A stretch of 64,000 nucleotides of DNA from Microvirga guangxiensis (GTDB taxonomy: Bacteria > Pseudomonadota > Alphaproteobacteria > Rhizobiales > Beijerinckiaceae): NCBI RefSeq assembly GCF_900102135.1, contig NZ_FMVJ01000008.1, positions 192,976 through 256,975 on the forward strand, read 5' to 3'. Position 1 is the stretch's first letter; the number at the start of each line of letters is the position of its first letter. The notes under the pieces are model-generated. The model was given only the letters and a program-made list of their open reading frames with translations, had not been told where the DNA came from and made no database searches. This document shows, piece after piece, positions 17,812 to 27,076 of this stretch. The position numbers were made by a program, and so were the translations under genes.

Positions 17812-17906
17812 GAAAAATCCGCCAATAGTCACCCGTTTGCTCTAGCTTAGAGCACGAAGCGGCCTTGAGGAGAAGCCTGACGATGGCAGGTGTGAAAAAC
17901 TGTCAT

Positions 17907-18638
17907 TCAGTTGCCGACGGGCAACGGCCCTACGACCCTCTCGGTGGGACCGAAAATATCCTCGAAAGCCCGGCGCATTGCCGCGTCGACCTCGGGCATG
18001 GTGACCGGGATTCCCAAATCCACGAGGCTGGTGACCCCATGCTGGGTGACGCCGCAGGGGACGATGCCGGAGAAATGGGCGAGGTCCGGTTCCACGTTGA
18101 GGCTGATTCCATGATAGGTCGCCCAGCGCCGAACCCGGATGCCGATCGCGGCGATCTTGTCTTCGGCAGCCTCACCCTTGTCCGGTCGGCGGACCCACAC
18201 CCCCACCCGGTCCTCCCGGCGCTCGCCCCGGATGTTGAAGGTCGCGAGGGTCTGAATCAGCCATGCTTCGAGGGCCGCCACATAGCGGCGCAGATCGGGC
18301 GTGCGGCGCTTGAGATCCAGCATCACGTAGGCAACCCTCTGGCCGGGCCCATGATAGGTGTATTGCCCTCCCCGCCCCGTCTGGTGAACCGGAAAGCGGT
18401 CGGGATCGACAAGATCGGACGCCTGCGCCGAGGTTCCGGCCGTATAGAGCGGCGGGTGCTCCACGAGCCAGACGAGCTCGCGCGCCCGGCCATCCGCAAT
18501 CGCCTCGGCCCGCGCCTCCATGAACGCCACCGCCTGCTCGTAAGGGGTCAATCCCTCGGCGATAGCCCATTCGACTGAATCGGAGCCGCTTTCGCTCAAG
18601 AATCGTTCAACCAAGCTGTCGCGAGGATTCGCCACCAT
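17907..18638 (-). CDS. lipB: Octanoyltransferase LipB
   Basis: 243 residues from [13 protein letters not shown], preceded by AAGG about 6 bases upstream; an earlier in-frame ATG exists. LipB moves octanoyl groups from acyl-carrier protein to the lipoyl domains of 2-oxoacid dehydrogenases and the glycine cleavage H protein, the first step of lipoate synthesis. Expected motifs are present: [24 protein letters not shown], the catalytic Lys in [18 protein letters not shown] and the catalytic Cys in [13 protein letters not shown]. Single-gene unit in the cytoplasm; lipA is not in the window. Confidence 0.96.
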   Translation of the reverse strand: MVANPRDSLVERFLSESGSDSVEWAIAEGLTPYEQAVAFMEARAEAIADGRARELVWLVEHPPLYTAGTSAQASDLVDPDRFPVHQTGRGGQYTYHGPGQRVAYVMLDLKRRTPDLRRYVAALEAWLIQTLATFNIRGERREDRVGVWVRRPDKGEAAEDKIAAIGIRVRRWATYHGISLNVEPDLAHFSGIVPCGVTQHGVTSLVDLGIPVTMPEVDAAMRRAFEDIFGPTERVVGPLPVGN

Positions 18639-18797
18639 TCTACCTTCTGCTCGTGAGAATCGAGTTGTGGTCACCGGAAGCCTCAAGGGTCAATATGCGA
18701 CCTCTTCGGACCGGCCTTCATATAAGGATCGAGGGTGGTGTCATGCACACCCTCTGAGACGAATTGTCGAGTTTCCCGACAGATTGAAAAGATGGGC

Positions 18798-18826
18798 TTG
18801 CGGTGCCCGAATTCATCTGTTAGATC
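18798..18826 (+). promoter_or_regulatory. Candidate promoter of tRNA-Leu
   Basis: TTGCGG and TAGATC are 17 bases apart and end 39 bases before the tRNA. The -35 element fits the alphaproteobacterial TTG preference; the -10 is a partial match. This is a pattern call only. Confidence 0.35.
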
Positions 18827-18865
18827 GACCGCCTCTTCAGGAGAAACCCTCCTGAAACCGAGTTC

Positions 18866-18950
18866 GCGGTCATGGCGGAATTGGTAGACGCACTACCTTG
18901 AGGTGGTAGCGGGGAGACCCGTGGAGGTTCGAGTCCTCTTGACCGCACCA
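18866..18950 (+). tRNA. tRNA-Leu (anticodon GAG)
   Basis: An 85-base class II tRNA with encoded CCA. The acceptor arms GCGGTCA and TGACCGC pair, the D-arm has TGGCGGAATTGGTAGACGC typical of leucine tRNAs, and the anticodon stem CTACC/GGTAG encloses loop TTGAGGT, giving anticodon GAG at 18900-18902. A long variable arm follows and the T-arm GGTTCGAGTCC is standard. It reads CTC and CTT codons. Confidence 0.97.
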
Positions 18951-18980
18951 ATTTATCGGCACTCTTCGTGCCGGTGACAG

Positions 18981-19006
18981 AAAGGCCCCTTTACGGGGCC
19001 TTTTTT
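18981..19006 (+). terminator. Rho-independent terminator of tRNA-Leu
   Basis: AAGGCCCC pairs with GGGGCCTT around loop TTTAC and runs into six T residues, 31 bases after the tRNA end. Confidence 0.9.
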
Positions 19007-19174
19007 GTTGCCCATACCGAGCCGCGCCCCAGGTTCTAGAGCTGTGCTTCTCGAACCTGAATCAATCTTACAGCAACGGCGGCTAAACGATTCCCTGAAC
19101 GAGGCTTTTCAGGTGCATTGCATCGGCTTGCACACGCACCTAAAAGGCCCCGGCAACCTTTTGAGGACAGGCTC

Positions 19175-20599
19175 ATGATGGAAGTCGAAAACAACACGAC
19201 GCTTCCACCGACCGAAGGGCCGGGTCCTCAGCCGCTCACCTTCAGAGACGAGGAAGGCGAGATCAATCTGGAGTTCCTGGCTGCTGCCGCGGATGCCATC
19301 GAGGCTTCCGATTCCGAGCGCCTGCAGGAACTGGTGGACGACTTCCACGAATCCGAACTTGGCGACCTGCTCGAAGCCCTCGAGCCGGAGCACCGCCCTC
19401 GCCTCATCGAGCTTCTCGGGTCGGCCTTCGACTTTACCGCGCTGACCGAGGTGGACGATGCGGTCCGCGAGGAGATTCTCGAGGAGCTCGAAACATCGAC
19501 CGTCGCGGAAGGCGTGCGCGAGCTGGATTCGGACGACGCCGTCACGATTCTCGAAAGCCTTCCCGAACAAGAGCAGGCTGAAGTCCTCGAACAACTCCCG
19601 GCTATCGAGCGCGTCGCGTTGCAACGCTCTCTCGACTACCCCGAGGACAGCGCCGGTCGGCGCATGCAGTCCGAGTTCATTGCCGTGCCGCCGTTCTGGA
19701 CCGTGGGGCAAACCATCGACTTCATGCGCGAGACGGTCGACCTGCCCGACACCTTCTACGAGATTTTCGTCATCGATCCGGCGGGGCATCTTCTCGGCGC
19801 CGTCGCCCTGGACCGGCTCCTGCGCTCCAAGCGCCCGGTCACGATCCGGGAAATCATGGACGACGAACCGGATCGTGTGGAAGCCACCGACCACCAGGAA
19901 AACGTCGCCCGCCTCTTCGAGCGCTTCAATCTCGTTTCCGCCGCCGTCGTGGATGCGGAGAACCGTCTTGTTGGCACGATCCTCGTCGACGACATCGTCG
20001 ACGTGCTCGAAGAGGAAGCCGACGCCGACATCAAGCAGCTCGGCGGCGTGAAATCGGACGAAGAGCTGTCGGATACGGTGTTCTACACCCAGCGCAGCCG
20101 GTTCCCCTGGCTCTTCGCCAATATGTGCACCGCCTTCATCGCCGCTGGCGTCATCCGCATGTTCGAAGATTCGATTCAGAGCATGGTGGCGCTGGCGATC
20201 CTCATGCCGATCGTCGCCTCCATGGGTGGGAACGCCGGCACGCAGACCATGACCGTGACCGTCCGCGCGCTTGCCACCCGAGACCTCGGGCGCTCGAACG
20301 CCTGGCGGATCATCACCCGCGAGGCGGCGGTCGGCCTTCTCAACGGCCTTGTCTTCGCAACCATTCTGGGGAGCTTGGCGGCGCTGTGGTTCCAGGCGCC
20401 GGAAATCGGGATGGTGATCGGGCTCGCCCTCATCACGGTTCTGCTCTTCGCGGCGCTCGGCGGCATTCTCGTGCCCCTCACCCTCAACCGTCTGGGCGTG
20501 GATCCGGCCGTTTCTTCCGGTCCCTTCGTGACCACGATTACGGACATCGTGGGCTTTTTCTCCTTCCTAGGAATAGCAACCCTGTGGTTTAAACTGTAA
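19175..20599 (+). CDS. mgtE: Magnesium transporter MgtE
   Basis: 474 residues from the ATG at 19175, 8 bases after GAGG. The protein has the MgtE order. An acidic N-terminal superhelical domain contains repeated LLEALEPEHRPRLIELL and ILESLPEQEQAEVLEQLP units. A CBS pair follows (LLGAVALDRLL through GTILVDDIVDVLEEEA). Five transmembrane helices close the protein, with the pore signature PIVASMGGNAGTQTM. It is a homodimeric inner-membrane Mg2+ channel gated by cytosolic Mg2+. No M-box riboswitch is recognisable in the 168-base leader, although the inverted repeat AGGTGC/GCACCT lies just upstream. The gene is transcribed alone. Confidence 0.95.
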   Translation: MMEVENNTTLPPTEGPGPQPLTFRDEEGEINLEFLAAAADAIEASDSERLQELVDDFHESELGDLLEALEPEHRPRLIELLGSAFDFTALTEVDDAVREEILEELETSTVAEGVRELDSDDAVTILESLPEQEQAEVLEQLPAIERVALQRSLDYPEDSAGRRMQSEFIAVPPFWTVGQTIDFMRETVDLPDTFYEIFVIDPAGHLLGAVALDRLLRSKRPVTIREIMDDEPDRVEATDHQENVARLFERFNLVSAAVVDAENRLVGTILVDDIVDVLEEEADADIKQLGGVKSDEELSDTVFYTQRSRFPWLFANMCTAFIAAGVIRMFEDSIQSMVALAILMPIVASMGGNAGTQTMTVTVRALATRDLGRSNAWRIITREAAVGLLNGLVFATILGSLAALWFQAPEIGMVIGLALITVLLFAALGGILVPLTLNRLGVDPAVSSGPFVTTITDIVGFFSFLGIATLWFKL

Positions 20600-20693
20600 T
20601 CGGATTGCGAAGAGCCGGATCGTAAGGGGGTTGTTAACCCACTTCAGGCATCCCTGATGCGATCAAGTTCTGCGTTCATTACAGATAAGCCCG

Positions 20694-21599
20694 ATGAAGA
20701 CACGCCGCCGTTCCTCCCGCCGCTCCAAAAGCTCCGGCCTGACGACGTTCCTTCGGGTTGCGCGTTTTGGCGCCTTGGCCACGATTGCCCTGGGGCTCGC
20801 ATCATGCGCCGTTACGCCGAGCATGACGTCCAGCCGCTATCCGACGAAGAGCGACGCACGCCCTCACCATGGCGTCGCCAAGGCCCATCGCATGCCGATC
20901 CACGGCGTCGATATTTCCAAGTGGCAGGGCAAGGTCGACTGGGCCGCCCTGCGCCAGGCCGGCACGAAATTCGCCTTCATCAAGGCCACCGAAGGCGGGG
21001 ACCATGTGGACAACCGCTTCATGGAAAACTGGTACGGCGCGAAGCAGGCCGGCGTTCCGCGCGGGGCCTATCATTTCGTGTACTGGTGCCGCCCGGCCCA
21101 TGAGCAGGCGGCGTGGTTCAGGAAAAACGTGCCCGCCGACCCGGAGGCCCTGCCCCCGGTTCTCGACGTGGAATGGAACGGCCAGTCCGTGAATTGCCCG
21201 AAGAAGGTTCCGCGCGAGCAGGCGCTCGCCATGATCGATACGATGCTGCGCGAGATGGAAGCCCATACTGGCAAGCGTCCGATCATCTACACCGACATCA
21301 CCTTCCATAAGGAAATCCTGGAAGGCGAGTTCAACGATTACCCGTATTGGATCCGCAGCACCGCGGCGGAGCCTCATGAGCGGTATAGCAACCGCCGCTG
21401 GACCTTCTGGCAATTCACCACCACCGGCCGCGTGCCTGGCGTCACTGGCGATGTGGACCGAAACACGTTCTACGGCACCGAAAATCAGTGGCGCATGTTC
21501 GTCCAGAGCGCCTGCGACCCGCGTGATTATCGACGCCTCGCAGCTCATGGACGATGCCAGCCCCTGGATCCGATCCAGACGGCGAGCATCGACGAGTAA
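20694..21599 (+). CDS. GH25 muramidase (lysozyme-like) lipoprotein
   Basis: 301 residues. A basic N-terminus (MKTRRRSSRRSKSS) precedes a hydrophobic segment and lipobox LASC at Cys38, so the product is probably a lipoprotein. The glycoside hydrolase family 25 domain starts at MPIHGVDISKWQG, with catalytic Asp73, and carries the second acidic pair in PPVLDVEWNG. YHFVYWC, IIYTDITF and WQFTTTGRVPGVTGDVDRN are other family signatures. It would cleave the glycan strands of peptidoglycan in the periplasm and may serve in wall remodelling. It follows mgtE after 94 bases without an obvious terminator. Confidence 0.92.
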   Translation: MKTRRRSSRRSKSSGLTTFLRVARFGALATIALGLASCAVTPSMTSSRYPTKSDARPHHGVAKAHRMPIHGVDISKWQGKVDWAALRQAGTKFAFIKATEGGDHVDNRFMENWYGAKQAGVPRGAYHFVYWCRPAHEQAAWFRKNVPADPEALPPVLDVEWNGQSVNCPKKVPREQALAMIDTMLREMEAHTGKRPIIYTDITFHKEILEGEFNDYPYWIRSTAAEPHERYSNRRWTFWQFTTTGRVPGVTGDVDRNTFYGTENQWRMFVQSACDPRDYRRLAAHGRCQPLDPIQTASIDE

Positions 21600-21622
21600 T
21601 CCTCATCATCAAACCACACCTC

Positions 21623-21655
21623 AAGCTCCCCTCCCGCAAGGCAGGGGAGCTTTTT
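21623..21655 (+). terminator. Rho-independent terminator after GH25 gene
   Basis: AAGCTCCCCT pairs with AGGGGAGCTT around a 10-base loop, and the T-run TTTTT is at its 3' edge. Confidence 0.85.
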
Positions 21656-21788
21656 GTTTGAATGGTCATTCGACCAATTTCCTTAGGCCTCCCTGCTTGA
21701 AAAGGTCAGCACTGCTGTCCAAGATGATAAAAGAACGACAAGCGATCCACGGCGCATCGACGCCAGTGGGCATGTGGAGGATCCAGGA

Positions 21789-22961
21789 ATGCTGCCGAAC
21801 GCCTCAAAAGCCTTCAATTTCGACCTTGGCGAAACCGCCGATGCCATCCGCGAGACCGTGCGCGACTTCGCCCAGGAGAAGATCGCGCCTCGCGCCGAGG
21901 AGGTCGACCGCACGAACCAGTTTCCGCGCGATCTCTGGCCCCAGATGGGTGAGCTCGGGCTCCACGGCATCACGGTCGAGGAGGAATATGGGGGCACGGG
22001 CCTCGGCTATCTCGAGCACGTGATCGCGATGGAGGAGATCTCTCGTGCCTCCGCATCCGTTGGCCTTTCCTACGGCGCGCATTCCAACCTCTGCGTCAAC
22101 CAGATCCGCCGCAACGGCACCGACGAGCAGAAGCGCCGCTACCTGCCGAAGCTCATCTCCGGCGAGCATGTGGGCGCGCTTGCCATGTCCGAGCCCGGCT
22201 CCGGCTCCGACGTGGTCTCCATGCGCACCCGCGCCGAGAAGCGTGGCGACCGCTATGTGCTCAACGGCAACAAGATGTGGATCACCAACGGCCCTATCGC
22301 CGAGACGCTCGTGGTCTATGCCAAGACCGATCCGGAGGCCGGTCCGCGCGGCATGACGGCTTTCCTCATCGAGAAAGGCTTCAAAGGCTTCTCCACGCAC
22401 CAGAAGCTCGACAAGCTCGGCATGCGCGGCTCCGACACCTGCGAACTGGTGTTCGAGGATTGCGAGGTGCCGGAGGAGAACGTGCTCGGCCAAGTCGGCA
22501 AGGGCGTGAATGTGCTCATGTCCGGCCTCGACTATGAGCGCGCGGTGCTGGCGGCAGGCTCTACCGGCATCATGCAGGCCTGCATGGATGTGGTGCTGCC
22601 CTATATCCACGAGCGCAAGCAGTTCGGTCAGGCCATCGGCGAGTTCCAGCTCGTGCAGGGCAAGATCGCCGACATGTATGTCACGATGAATGCTTCAAAG
22701 GCCTATGTCTATGCTGTGGCCAAGGCCTGCGACCGGGGCGAGACGACCCGCGAGGACGCGGCCGGCGCAATCCTCTATGCGGCCGAGAACGCCACCAAGA
22801 TGGCGCTCGATGCGATCCAGCTTCTCGGGGGCAACGGCTACATAAACGACTATCCGACAGGCCGCCTGCTGCGCGACGCGAAACTCTATGAAATCGGTGC
22901 CGGTACCAGCGAAATCCGCCGCATGCTGATCGGGCGCGAGCTGTTCAACAAGACGGCTTAA
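21789..22961 (+). CDS. Isovaleryl-CoA dehydrogenase
   Basis: 390 residues from the ATG at 21789, 8 bases after GGAGG. This FAD enzyme oxidises isovaleryl-CoA to 3-methylcrotonyl-CoA in leucine degradation. Acyl-CoA dehydrogenase signatures are present: [99 protein letters not shown]. The catalytic Glu is expected in the [10 protein letters not shown] segment, as in isovaleryl-type enzymes. The product feeds the carboxyltransferase at 15769-17376. The gene stands alone and converges with a hypothetical lipoprotein gene six bases away. Confidence 0.92.
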   Translation: MLPNASKAFNFDLGETADAIRETVRDFAQEKIAPRAEEVDRTNQFPRDLWPQMGELGLHGITVEEEYGGTGLGYLEHVIAMEEISRASASVGLSYGAHSNLCVNQIRRNGTDEQKRRYLPKLISGEHVGALAMSEPGSGSDVVSMRTRAEKRGDRYVLNGNKMWITNGPIAETLVVYAKTDPEAGPRGMTAFLIEKGFKGFSTHQKLDKLGMRGSDTCELVFEDCEVPEENVLGQVGKGVNVLMSGLDYERAVLAAGSTGIMQACMDVVLPYIHERKQFGQAIGEFQLVQGKIADMYVTMNASKAYVYAVAKACDRGETTREDAAGAILYAAENATKMALDAIQLLGGNGYINDYPTGRLLRDAKLYEIGAGTSEIRRMLIGRELFNKTA

Positions 22962-22967
22962 CGACGA

Positions 22968-23546
22968 TCAGATCGTCCACACATCCCGCGTGATGGCGAT
23001 CAGGGACAAGCCCTTCTCGCCATCTCTGAAGATCAGGCGAAGGCTTTTCCAGTTCATCGCAGCCTGGTCGCCGTCACCGCGGATGTGCAGCTCGACGACA
23101 ATGCCGTCGGGCGCATAATCGTGATTGTTGTTGATCTCGTTTCCGCGCTGGCGGGGCTCGTTGTAGAGCACCTCATCCGGCTGCCGATAATCCGCGTTCC
23201 AGACGAATTCATCGAAATATTGGCTGCAGGTGATCTCGATGGGATCTCCGCTGCCGTCCCTCTCTCCCCATAGCCGCACCTCTCGATCCGTGACGCAGCT
23301 TTGCAGGTCGGGGCGCGAAAGGCGCACATCGCTGTCGTCCAGCATCACGTAGGGACTCACGGTAAGGCCATTGTCCCCGACGAAGGTTGCAAGCCTGTCG
23401 AAGTCGCGCTTCGCCAAGGCTTCCAGCACTTTTGGGACGAGCGCTTGAACAGCCTGACGTGCAGCCTTCGGTTCCGTCTGCTGCGCGCAGGCGGGAAGAG
23501 CAAGGACCGGGAGAACGAGAAGCAGAGAGGCGGCGAGGCGTTTCAT
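22968..23546 (-). CDS. Hypothetical exported protein, 192 aa
   Basis: I do not recognise a named family. The N-terminus MKRLAASLLLVLPVLALPACAQQ is a signal peptide, with LPAC as a possible lipobox. The mature part has an opening helix (AVQALVPKVLEALAKRDFDRLATFVG) and a strand-rich remainder with aromatic residues and one cysteine pair candidate (SCV, TCSQYF), resembling small SnoaL/NTF2-like or periplasmic ligand-binding folds. The C-terminus SLRLIFRDGEKGLSLIAITRD supports that type of fold. It is divergent from the RraA-like gene. Confidence 0.7.
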   Translation of the reverse strand: MKRLAASLLLVLPVLALPACAQQTEPKAARQAVQALVPKVLEALAKRDFDRLATFVGDNGLTVSPYVMLDDSDVRLSRPDLQSCVTDREVRLWGERDGSGDPIEITCSQYFDEFVWNADYRQPDEVLYNEPRQRGNEINNNHDYAPDGIVVELHIRGDGDQAAMNWKSLRLIFRDGEKGLSLIAITRDVWTI

Positions 23547-23687
23547 GGCGGCTTATTCCAGAAGGGCGACATTGATAGCGGCAATGGCAATAATGGAATA
23601 TTGAAACGTGGCAATGGATGCGTCTTGTGGTGGCCATCTGCGCAGGTGCCCGCTATGAGTAGCCTACCCCAACGTCAGGAAATTCTC

Positions 23688-24389
23688 ATGACCCTCGACA
23701 AAACGATCGCCGACGCCCTGCGCGCTGCCTCCACCGCCACGATCACCACCGTTCTCCTCAAGAAAGGTATACGCCGCTGCTGGATGAAGGGGCCGATGCC
23801 AGCCTTCAATGCCACGGAGAAGCTGGTCGGCAAGGCCTTCACCCTGCGCTTCGTGCCGGCCCGCGAGGATCTTGCGACACCTGAATCCTGGGCCTCTCCG
23901 ATCTCTACACGTGCCGCCATCGAAGCGATGCCGGAAGGCTGCATCGCGGTTGTCGATTCCATGGGCGTAACCGATGCCGGTATCTTCGGCGACATTCTCA
24001 CGGCACGCATGAAAAAGCGCGGCGTCGCGGCCCTCGTGACGGATGGCGTCATTCGCGATGCGGTCGGCGTGGAAGGCACGAATCTGCCTGTCTGGTGCTC
24101 GGGCGTTGCCGCTCCGCCTTCCGTTGCAGGCCTCACCTTCGTCGGCTGGCAGGAGCCCATCGGCTGCGGCGGCGTGGCGATTTTCCCGGACGATGTGATC
24201 GTTGCTGATCGCGATGGCGTCGTGGTCATTCCGGCTGCCATCGTGGAAGATGTTGCGAAAGCTGCCGTGGAGCAGGAGCGTTACGAGTTGTGGGTGATGC
24301 GCGAAGTGGAGAAGGGCATCCCTCTCCCCGGCCTCTACCCGCCGAATGCCGAGACGAAGGCGCGCTACGAGGCCGAGTCGAAGGTTTAA
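23688..24389 (+). CDS. RraA-family protein
   Basis: 233 residues from the ATG at 23688, chosen because AGGA precedes it at the right distance; a longer start at 23655 is possible. Members of this family are annotated as RNase E regulator RraA or as 4-hydroxy-4-methyl-2-oxoglutarate / oxaloacetate lyases. The conserved GVIRDAVGVEG loop with the Arg-Asp pair and ADRDGVVVIP are present; the Arg-Asp pair is shared with the aldolase/decarboxylase members. At 233 residues it is longer than E. coli RraA (about 160), so a metabolic lyase is at least as likely as an RNase regulator. Confidence 0.8.
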   Translation: MTLDKTIADALRAASTATITTVLLKKGIRRCWMKGPMPAFNATEKLVGKAFTLRFVPAREDLATPESWASPISTRAAIEAMPEGCIAVVDSMGVTDAGIFGDILTARMKKRGVAALVTDGVIRDAVGVEGTNLPVWCSGVAAPPSVAGLTFVGWQEPIGCGGVAIFPDDVIVADRDGVVVIPAAIVEDVAKAAVEQERYELWVMREVEKGIPLPGLYPPNAETKARYEAESKV

Positions 24390-24400
24390 CGAGAAGATAC

Positions 24401-24511
24401 CTCACCCTCATCCTGAGGAGTTGTGTTGAGGCCTTCATCTCGAAGGAGCGTTCCGAGGCAATGGAACCTCCTTCGAGGCCGTCACGGCGCAACCCTTCAG
24501 GACAGGGTGAA
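24401..24511. repeat. Palindromic intergenic repeat element
   Basis: Nested inverted repeats span the gap between the RraA-like and YdcF-like genes. The outer arms CTCACCCTCATCCTGAGGA and TTCAGGACAGGGTGA pair imperfectly. The inner arms CTCGAAGGAGCGTTCC and GGAACCTCCTTCGAG pair around GAGGCAAT. Elements of this type (CTCATCCTGAGGA...TCTCGAAGGA) are dispersed in many Hyphomicrobiales genomes. It lies in the leader region of the next gene. Confidence 0.8.
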
Positions 24512-24538
24512 ACTCACAAATGGACATAAGGGCGGCTG

Positions 24539-25372
24539 GTGTTTTACTACGTTTCGAAGATTGTCTGGTTCTTCACGACACCGTCCAACTTTCTCCTCAG
24601 CCTCATTCTGCTGGGCCTCGCCCTTGCCCTCTTCCGCCGGCTGCGGAAGTTCGGCATTGGACTGTCATTTGCCGCCACCATATTGACGATCGGCCTCGGC
24701 CTCCTGCCCGTCTCCACCTATCTCATGGTCCCACTGGAAGAGCGCTTTCCACCATTCAAGGACGATGGAAGGCCGGTCGATGGAATCATTCTGCTGGGAG
24801 GCTCGGTGGACGCGTCGGACTCAGTGTCCCGCGGGCAGCTGGTAGCCAATGAATCGGCTGAACGCCTGCTCGATACGATCCAACTCGCTCATCGCTATCC
24901 TCAGGCCCGCATCCTCATTTCCGGCGGTGGCGGCAACGTCTTCGGAGATGGGGTCGGAGAGTCCCCCGTCATCGCCGAGTACATGAAAAGCATCGGCATC
25001 GATCCCAACCGCATCCTCATAGAGGACCGCTCCCGCACGACGTCGGAGAATGCCCTCTACTCACGTGAAGTGGCGCAGCCGAAGGACGGCGAGCGCTGGC
25101 TTCTCGTGACCTCCGCCTGGCACATGCCCCGTGCCGTCGGCGTATTCGAGAAGGTGGGCTTTTCCGTCACCGCTTATCCAGTCGACTTCCGAACGGGTGG
25201 CGGATCGAACAACTTTCGCCTCTTTGCCTTCACATCCGATGGGCTGCGGCGTCTCGATGTGGTCGCAAAGGAGTGGATCGGCCTCATCGGCTATTACCTG
25301 ACAGGCCGGACGAATGTGCTGTTTCCAGCGCCTCAATCCTCAGCGGTCGTCGTAGGAAGCGCCAGCCGATAG
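24539..25372 (+). CDS. YdcF family membrane protein (DUF218)
   Basis: 277 residues from a GTG start, with AAGGG upstream. Two membrane helices form the N-terminus (NFLLSLILLGLALALF and GIGLSFAATILTIGLGLLPV). The DUF218 domain follows: VDGIILLGGS near the start, RILISGGGGNVFGDGV, a conserved acidic stretch IEDRSRTTSENALYS and LLVTSAWHMPRA. The family includes E. coli YdcF, which binds SAM, and SanA/ElyC-type envelope proteins, so an envelope role is plausible. Its 3' end overlaps the convergent DUF3253 gene by 40 bases. Confidence 0.88.
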   Translation: MFYYVSKIVWFFTTPSNFLLSLILLGLALALFRRLRKFGIGLSFAATILTIGLGLLPVSTYLMVPLEERFPPFKDDGRPVDGIILLGGSVDASDSVSRGQLVANESAERLLDTIQLAHRYPQARILISGGGGNVFGDGVGESPVIAEYMKSIGIDPNRILIEDRSRTTSENALYSREVAQPKDGERWLLVTSAWHMPRAVGVFEKVGFSVTAYPVDFRTGGGSNNFRLFAFTSDGLRRLDVVAKEWIGLIGYYLTGRTNVLFPAPQSSAVVVGSASR

Positions 25373-25614
25373 GTGCCACGGAAGTCGTCGGGATCGACCG
25401 GCTTGCCCTTTCTCACGATCACAATGCGCCCCTCCTTCATCAGGCGTACCGCGACCCGTCTCAGGGGCTGCATGAGAGGCCCCCACTCCTCCGACCGGTG
25501 GCCACCGACAGCACTGGCCACGTCCGTGGGACTGATCGACCTGCCCGGACCACGTTCGTTGAGAAGCGCGAGCATGACCCTCTCCAGCTCCTCCTGATTC
25601 ACGCCCTTAGTCAT
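25333..25614 (-). CDS. DUF3253 domain protein
   Basis: 93 residues from the ATG at 25614, with GGGAGGA upstream. It is a small winged-helix-like protein (EELERVMLALLNERGPGRSISPTDVA, PLRRVAVRLMKEGRIVIVRKGKPVDP, FRGTYRLALP) of the DUF3253 family. The family has no established function; the fold suggests nucleic acid binding. Its start overlaps the end of the upstream DUF599 gene by 8 bases, implying translational coupling, and its end overlaps the convergent YdcF-like gene by 40 bases. Confidence 0.82.
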   Translation of the reverse strand: MTKGVNQEELERVMLALLNERGPGRSISPTDVASAVGGHRSEEWGPLMQPLRRVAVRLMKEGRIVIVRKGKPVDPDDFRGTYRLALPTTTAED

Positions 25615-26299
25615 GCTTTCCTCCCAAGGCGGCATCGCGCGCATCCGAGATGAATTGGCGCCGCCACATGACGAACAGGACACCAGCGGTCGCGGCGATG
25701 AACAGATACGCGCTGATGAACCAGCCGAGATAGGCAAGCGAGAAGAAGAAGGCCCGCTGCCCGCGATTGAAATGCTTACCGGCAACGACGTTCATGGCGG
25801 CGGCTTGGCGGGCGACGGTCATGGCCTCCTCGCGGTTGCCTTCTTTCAGCACAGGCACCGCACCGACGAGAATCGCCATGTAGTTGAACAGCCGGTACGA
25901 CCAGGCAAATTTGAAGAAGGCATAGACGAAGATGACCGCAAGGCCGATCACCTTGGCTTCCAGAGCAAGGCGGGTCGGCGGCTCGCCGAAAGGCAAATCG
26001 GAGAAGATCGGCAGAACGCTGTCAGTCGACCGAAAGAGCGCCAGCACGCCACCGATGGCAATGAGAGAGGTGGAAGCGAAGAAGGCCGTTCCGTTCATCA
26101 ACGATGCCATGATCGTGGTGTCCACGATCCGGTTCTCGCGCACCACCAGCTGCTCCATCCAGCGGAAGCGATACTGGTTCATCACCTTGTTCAAGCTTTT
26201 CTGCCCCGCATCCGTGAATTCGACTGCGGCGTGATAGCCGAACCAGGCCAGGATGAAGAAGCCCAGCGCCACATAATCGAGAAGGGTGAACCCGAGCAC
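25607..26299 (-). CDS. DUF599 family membrane protein
   Basis: 230 residues with four or five membrane helices. The opening LLDYVALGFFILAWFGYHAAVE and the following NKVMNQYRFRWMEQLVVRENRIVD are typical of DUF599. Later helices are TRLALEAKVIGLAVIFVYAF, FAWSYRLFNYMAILVG and YLGWFISAYLFIAATAGVLF. It is an inner-membrane protein of unknown function. It is co-transcribed with the DUF3253 gene and divergent from the rhodanese gene. Confidence 0.88.
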   Translation of the reverse strand: MLGFTLLDYVALGFFILAWFGYHAAVEFTDAGQKSLNKVMNQYRFRWMEQLVVRENRIVDTTIMASLMNGTAFFASTSLIAIGGVLALFRSTDSVLPIFSDLPFGEPPTRLALEAKVIGLAVIFVYAFFKFAWSYRLFNYMAILVGAVPVLKEGNREEAMTVARQAAAMNVVAGKHFNRGQRAFFFSLAYLGWFISAYLFIAATAGVLFVMWRRQFISDARDAALGGKHD

Positions 26300-26372
26300 A
26301 CTTCGTCTCCCGTTGACTCTATCGCTATCATGCCCAGTTTGATGGAAGCCTCATAGGGGAGCGATTGAACCC

Positions 26373-26780
26373 ATGCCTCAGACCATCACACGCGGCTACA
26401 AGACATTGCTCGAGGAGGCCAGCGCAAAGATTCAGACCTTGCCGACTCAGGAAGCAATAGCCCTTCACGGCCGCGACGATGTCGTTTTCGTGGATCTGCG
26501 CGATCCACGCGAGCTGGAGCGGGAGGGCCGCATTCCCGGCGCGGTACATTGTCCGCGCGGCATGCTGGAATTCTGGGTCGATCCGGAAAGCCCCTACCAC
26601 AAGCCGGTCTTCAACCAGGACAAGACCTTCGTGTTCTTCTGCGCCGCCGGTTGGCGCTCGGCCCTGTCTGCGGCAACGGCGCAGGATATGGGCTTGAAGC
26701 CAGTGGCTCATATCGAGGGCGGCTTCACGGCCTGGAAAAACGCCGGCGGGCCTCTCGAGACGGTCGAGCCCAAGGCCTAA
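26373..26780 (+). CDS. Rhodanese-like domain protein
   Basis: 135 residues holding one rhodanese domain. The features are [21 protein letters not shown], the CH2A-like [13 protein letters not shown], and the active loop with Cys90 in [11 protein letters not shown], followed by [15 protein letters not shown]. The Cys would carry a persulfide for sulfur transfer. The loop CAAGWRS fits a sulfurtransferase better than a phosphatase. The Shine-Dalgarno AGGGGAG is about 10 bases upstream. The 3' end overlaps the convergent acylphosphatase gene by four bases. Cytoplasmic, as no signal is seen. Confidence 0.92.
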   Translation: MPQTITRGYKTLLEEASAKIQTLPTQEAIALHGRDDVVFVDLRDPRELEREGRIPGAVHCPRGMLEFWVDPESPYHKPVFNQDKTFVFFCAAGWRSALSAATAQDMGLKPVAHIEGGFTAWKNAGGPLETVEPKA

Positions 26781-27070
26781 GCGGTTCTGCGCACCTCAAA
26801 GCCGTCCACATCCACGAGATCGTGGTCGCCACCTTCAACGGGCTCGACCAGCTGCACCAGGGAACCAGAGGGCCCCTGATGGCAGGCCTTGAGCATGATT
26901 TCGACCATCTCCCCGGGGCCGGAGAACACCGCCTCAACGCTGCCGTCGTGCCTGTTTCGCACCCAGCCCTTGAGCCCGTGCAGTTCGGCCTGATGGTGCG
27001 TCCAGGCTCGGAAGCCTACGCCCTGAACGCGTCCATGGATCAGAACATGTGCGATACGGTCTATGGTCAT
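26777..27070 (-). CDS. acyP: Acylphosphatase
   Basis: 97 residues, the usual length. The conserved [16 protein letters not shown] carries the phosphate-binding Arg21, and [21 protein letters not shown] carries catalytic Asn39. The enzyme hydrolyses carboxyl-phosphate bonds such as acetyl phosphate in the cytoplasm. It overlaps the 3' end of the convergent rhodanese gene by four bases and follows the DUF6766-like gene by six bases on the same strand, so the two are probably co-transcribed. Confidence 0.95.
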   Translation of the reverse strand: MTIDRIAHVLIHGRVQGVGFRAWTHHQAELHGLKGWVRNRHDGSVEAVFSGPGEMVEIMLKACHQGPSGSLVQLVEPVEGGDHDLVDVDGFEVRRTA

Positions 27071-27076
27071 CTTTCC

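Noticed and set aside
19007..19174. Mg2+ riboswitch in the mgtE leader
   Set aside because: Only short inverted repeats were seen in the 168-base leader and I could not recognise M-box or ykkC-like conserved elements.
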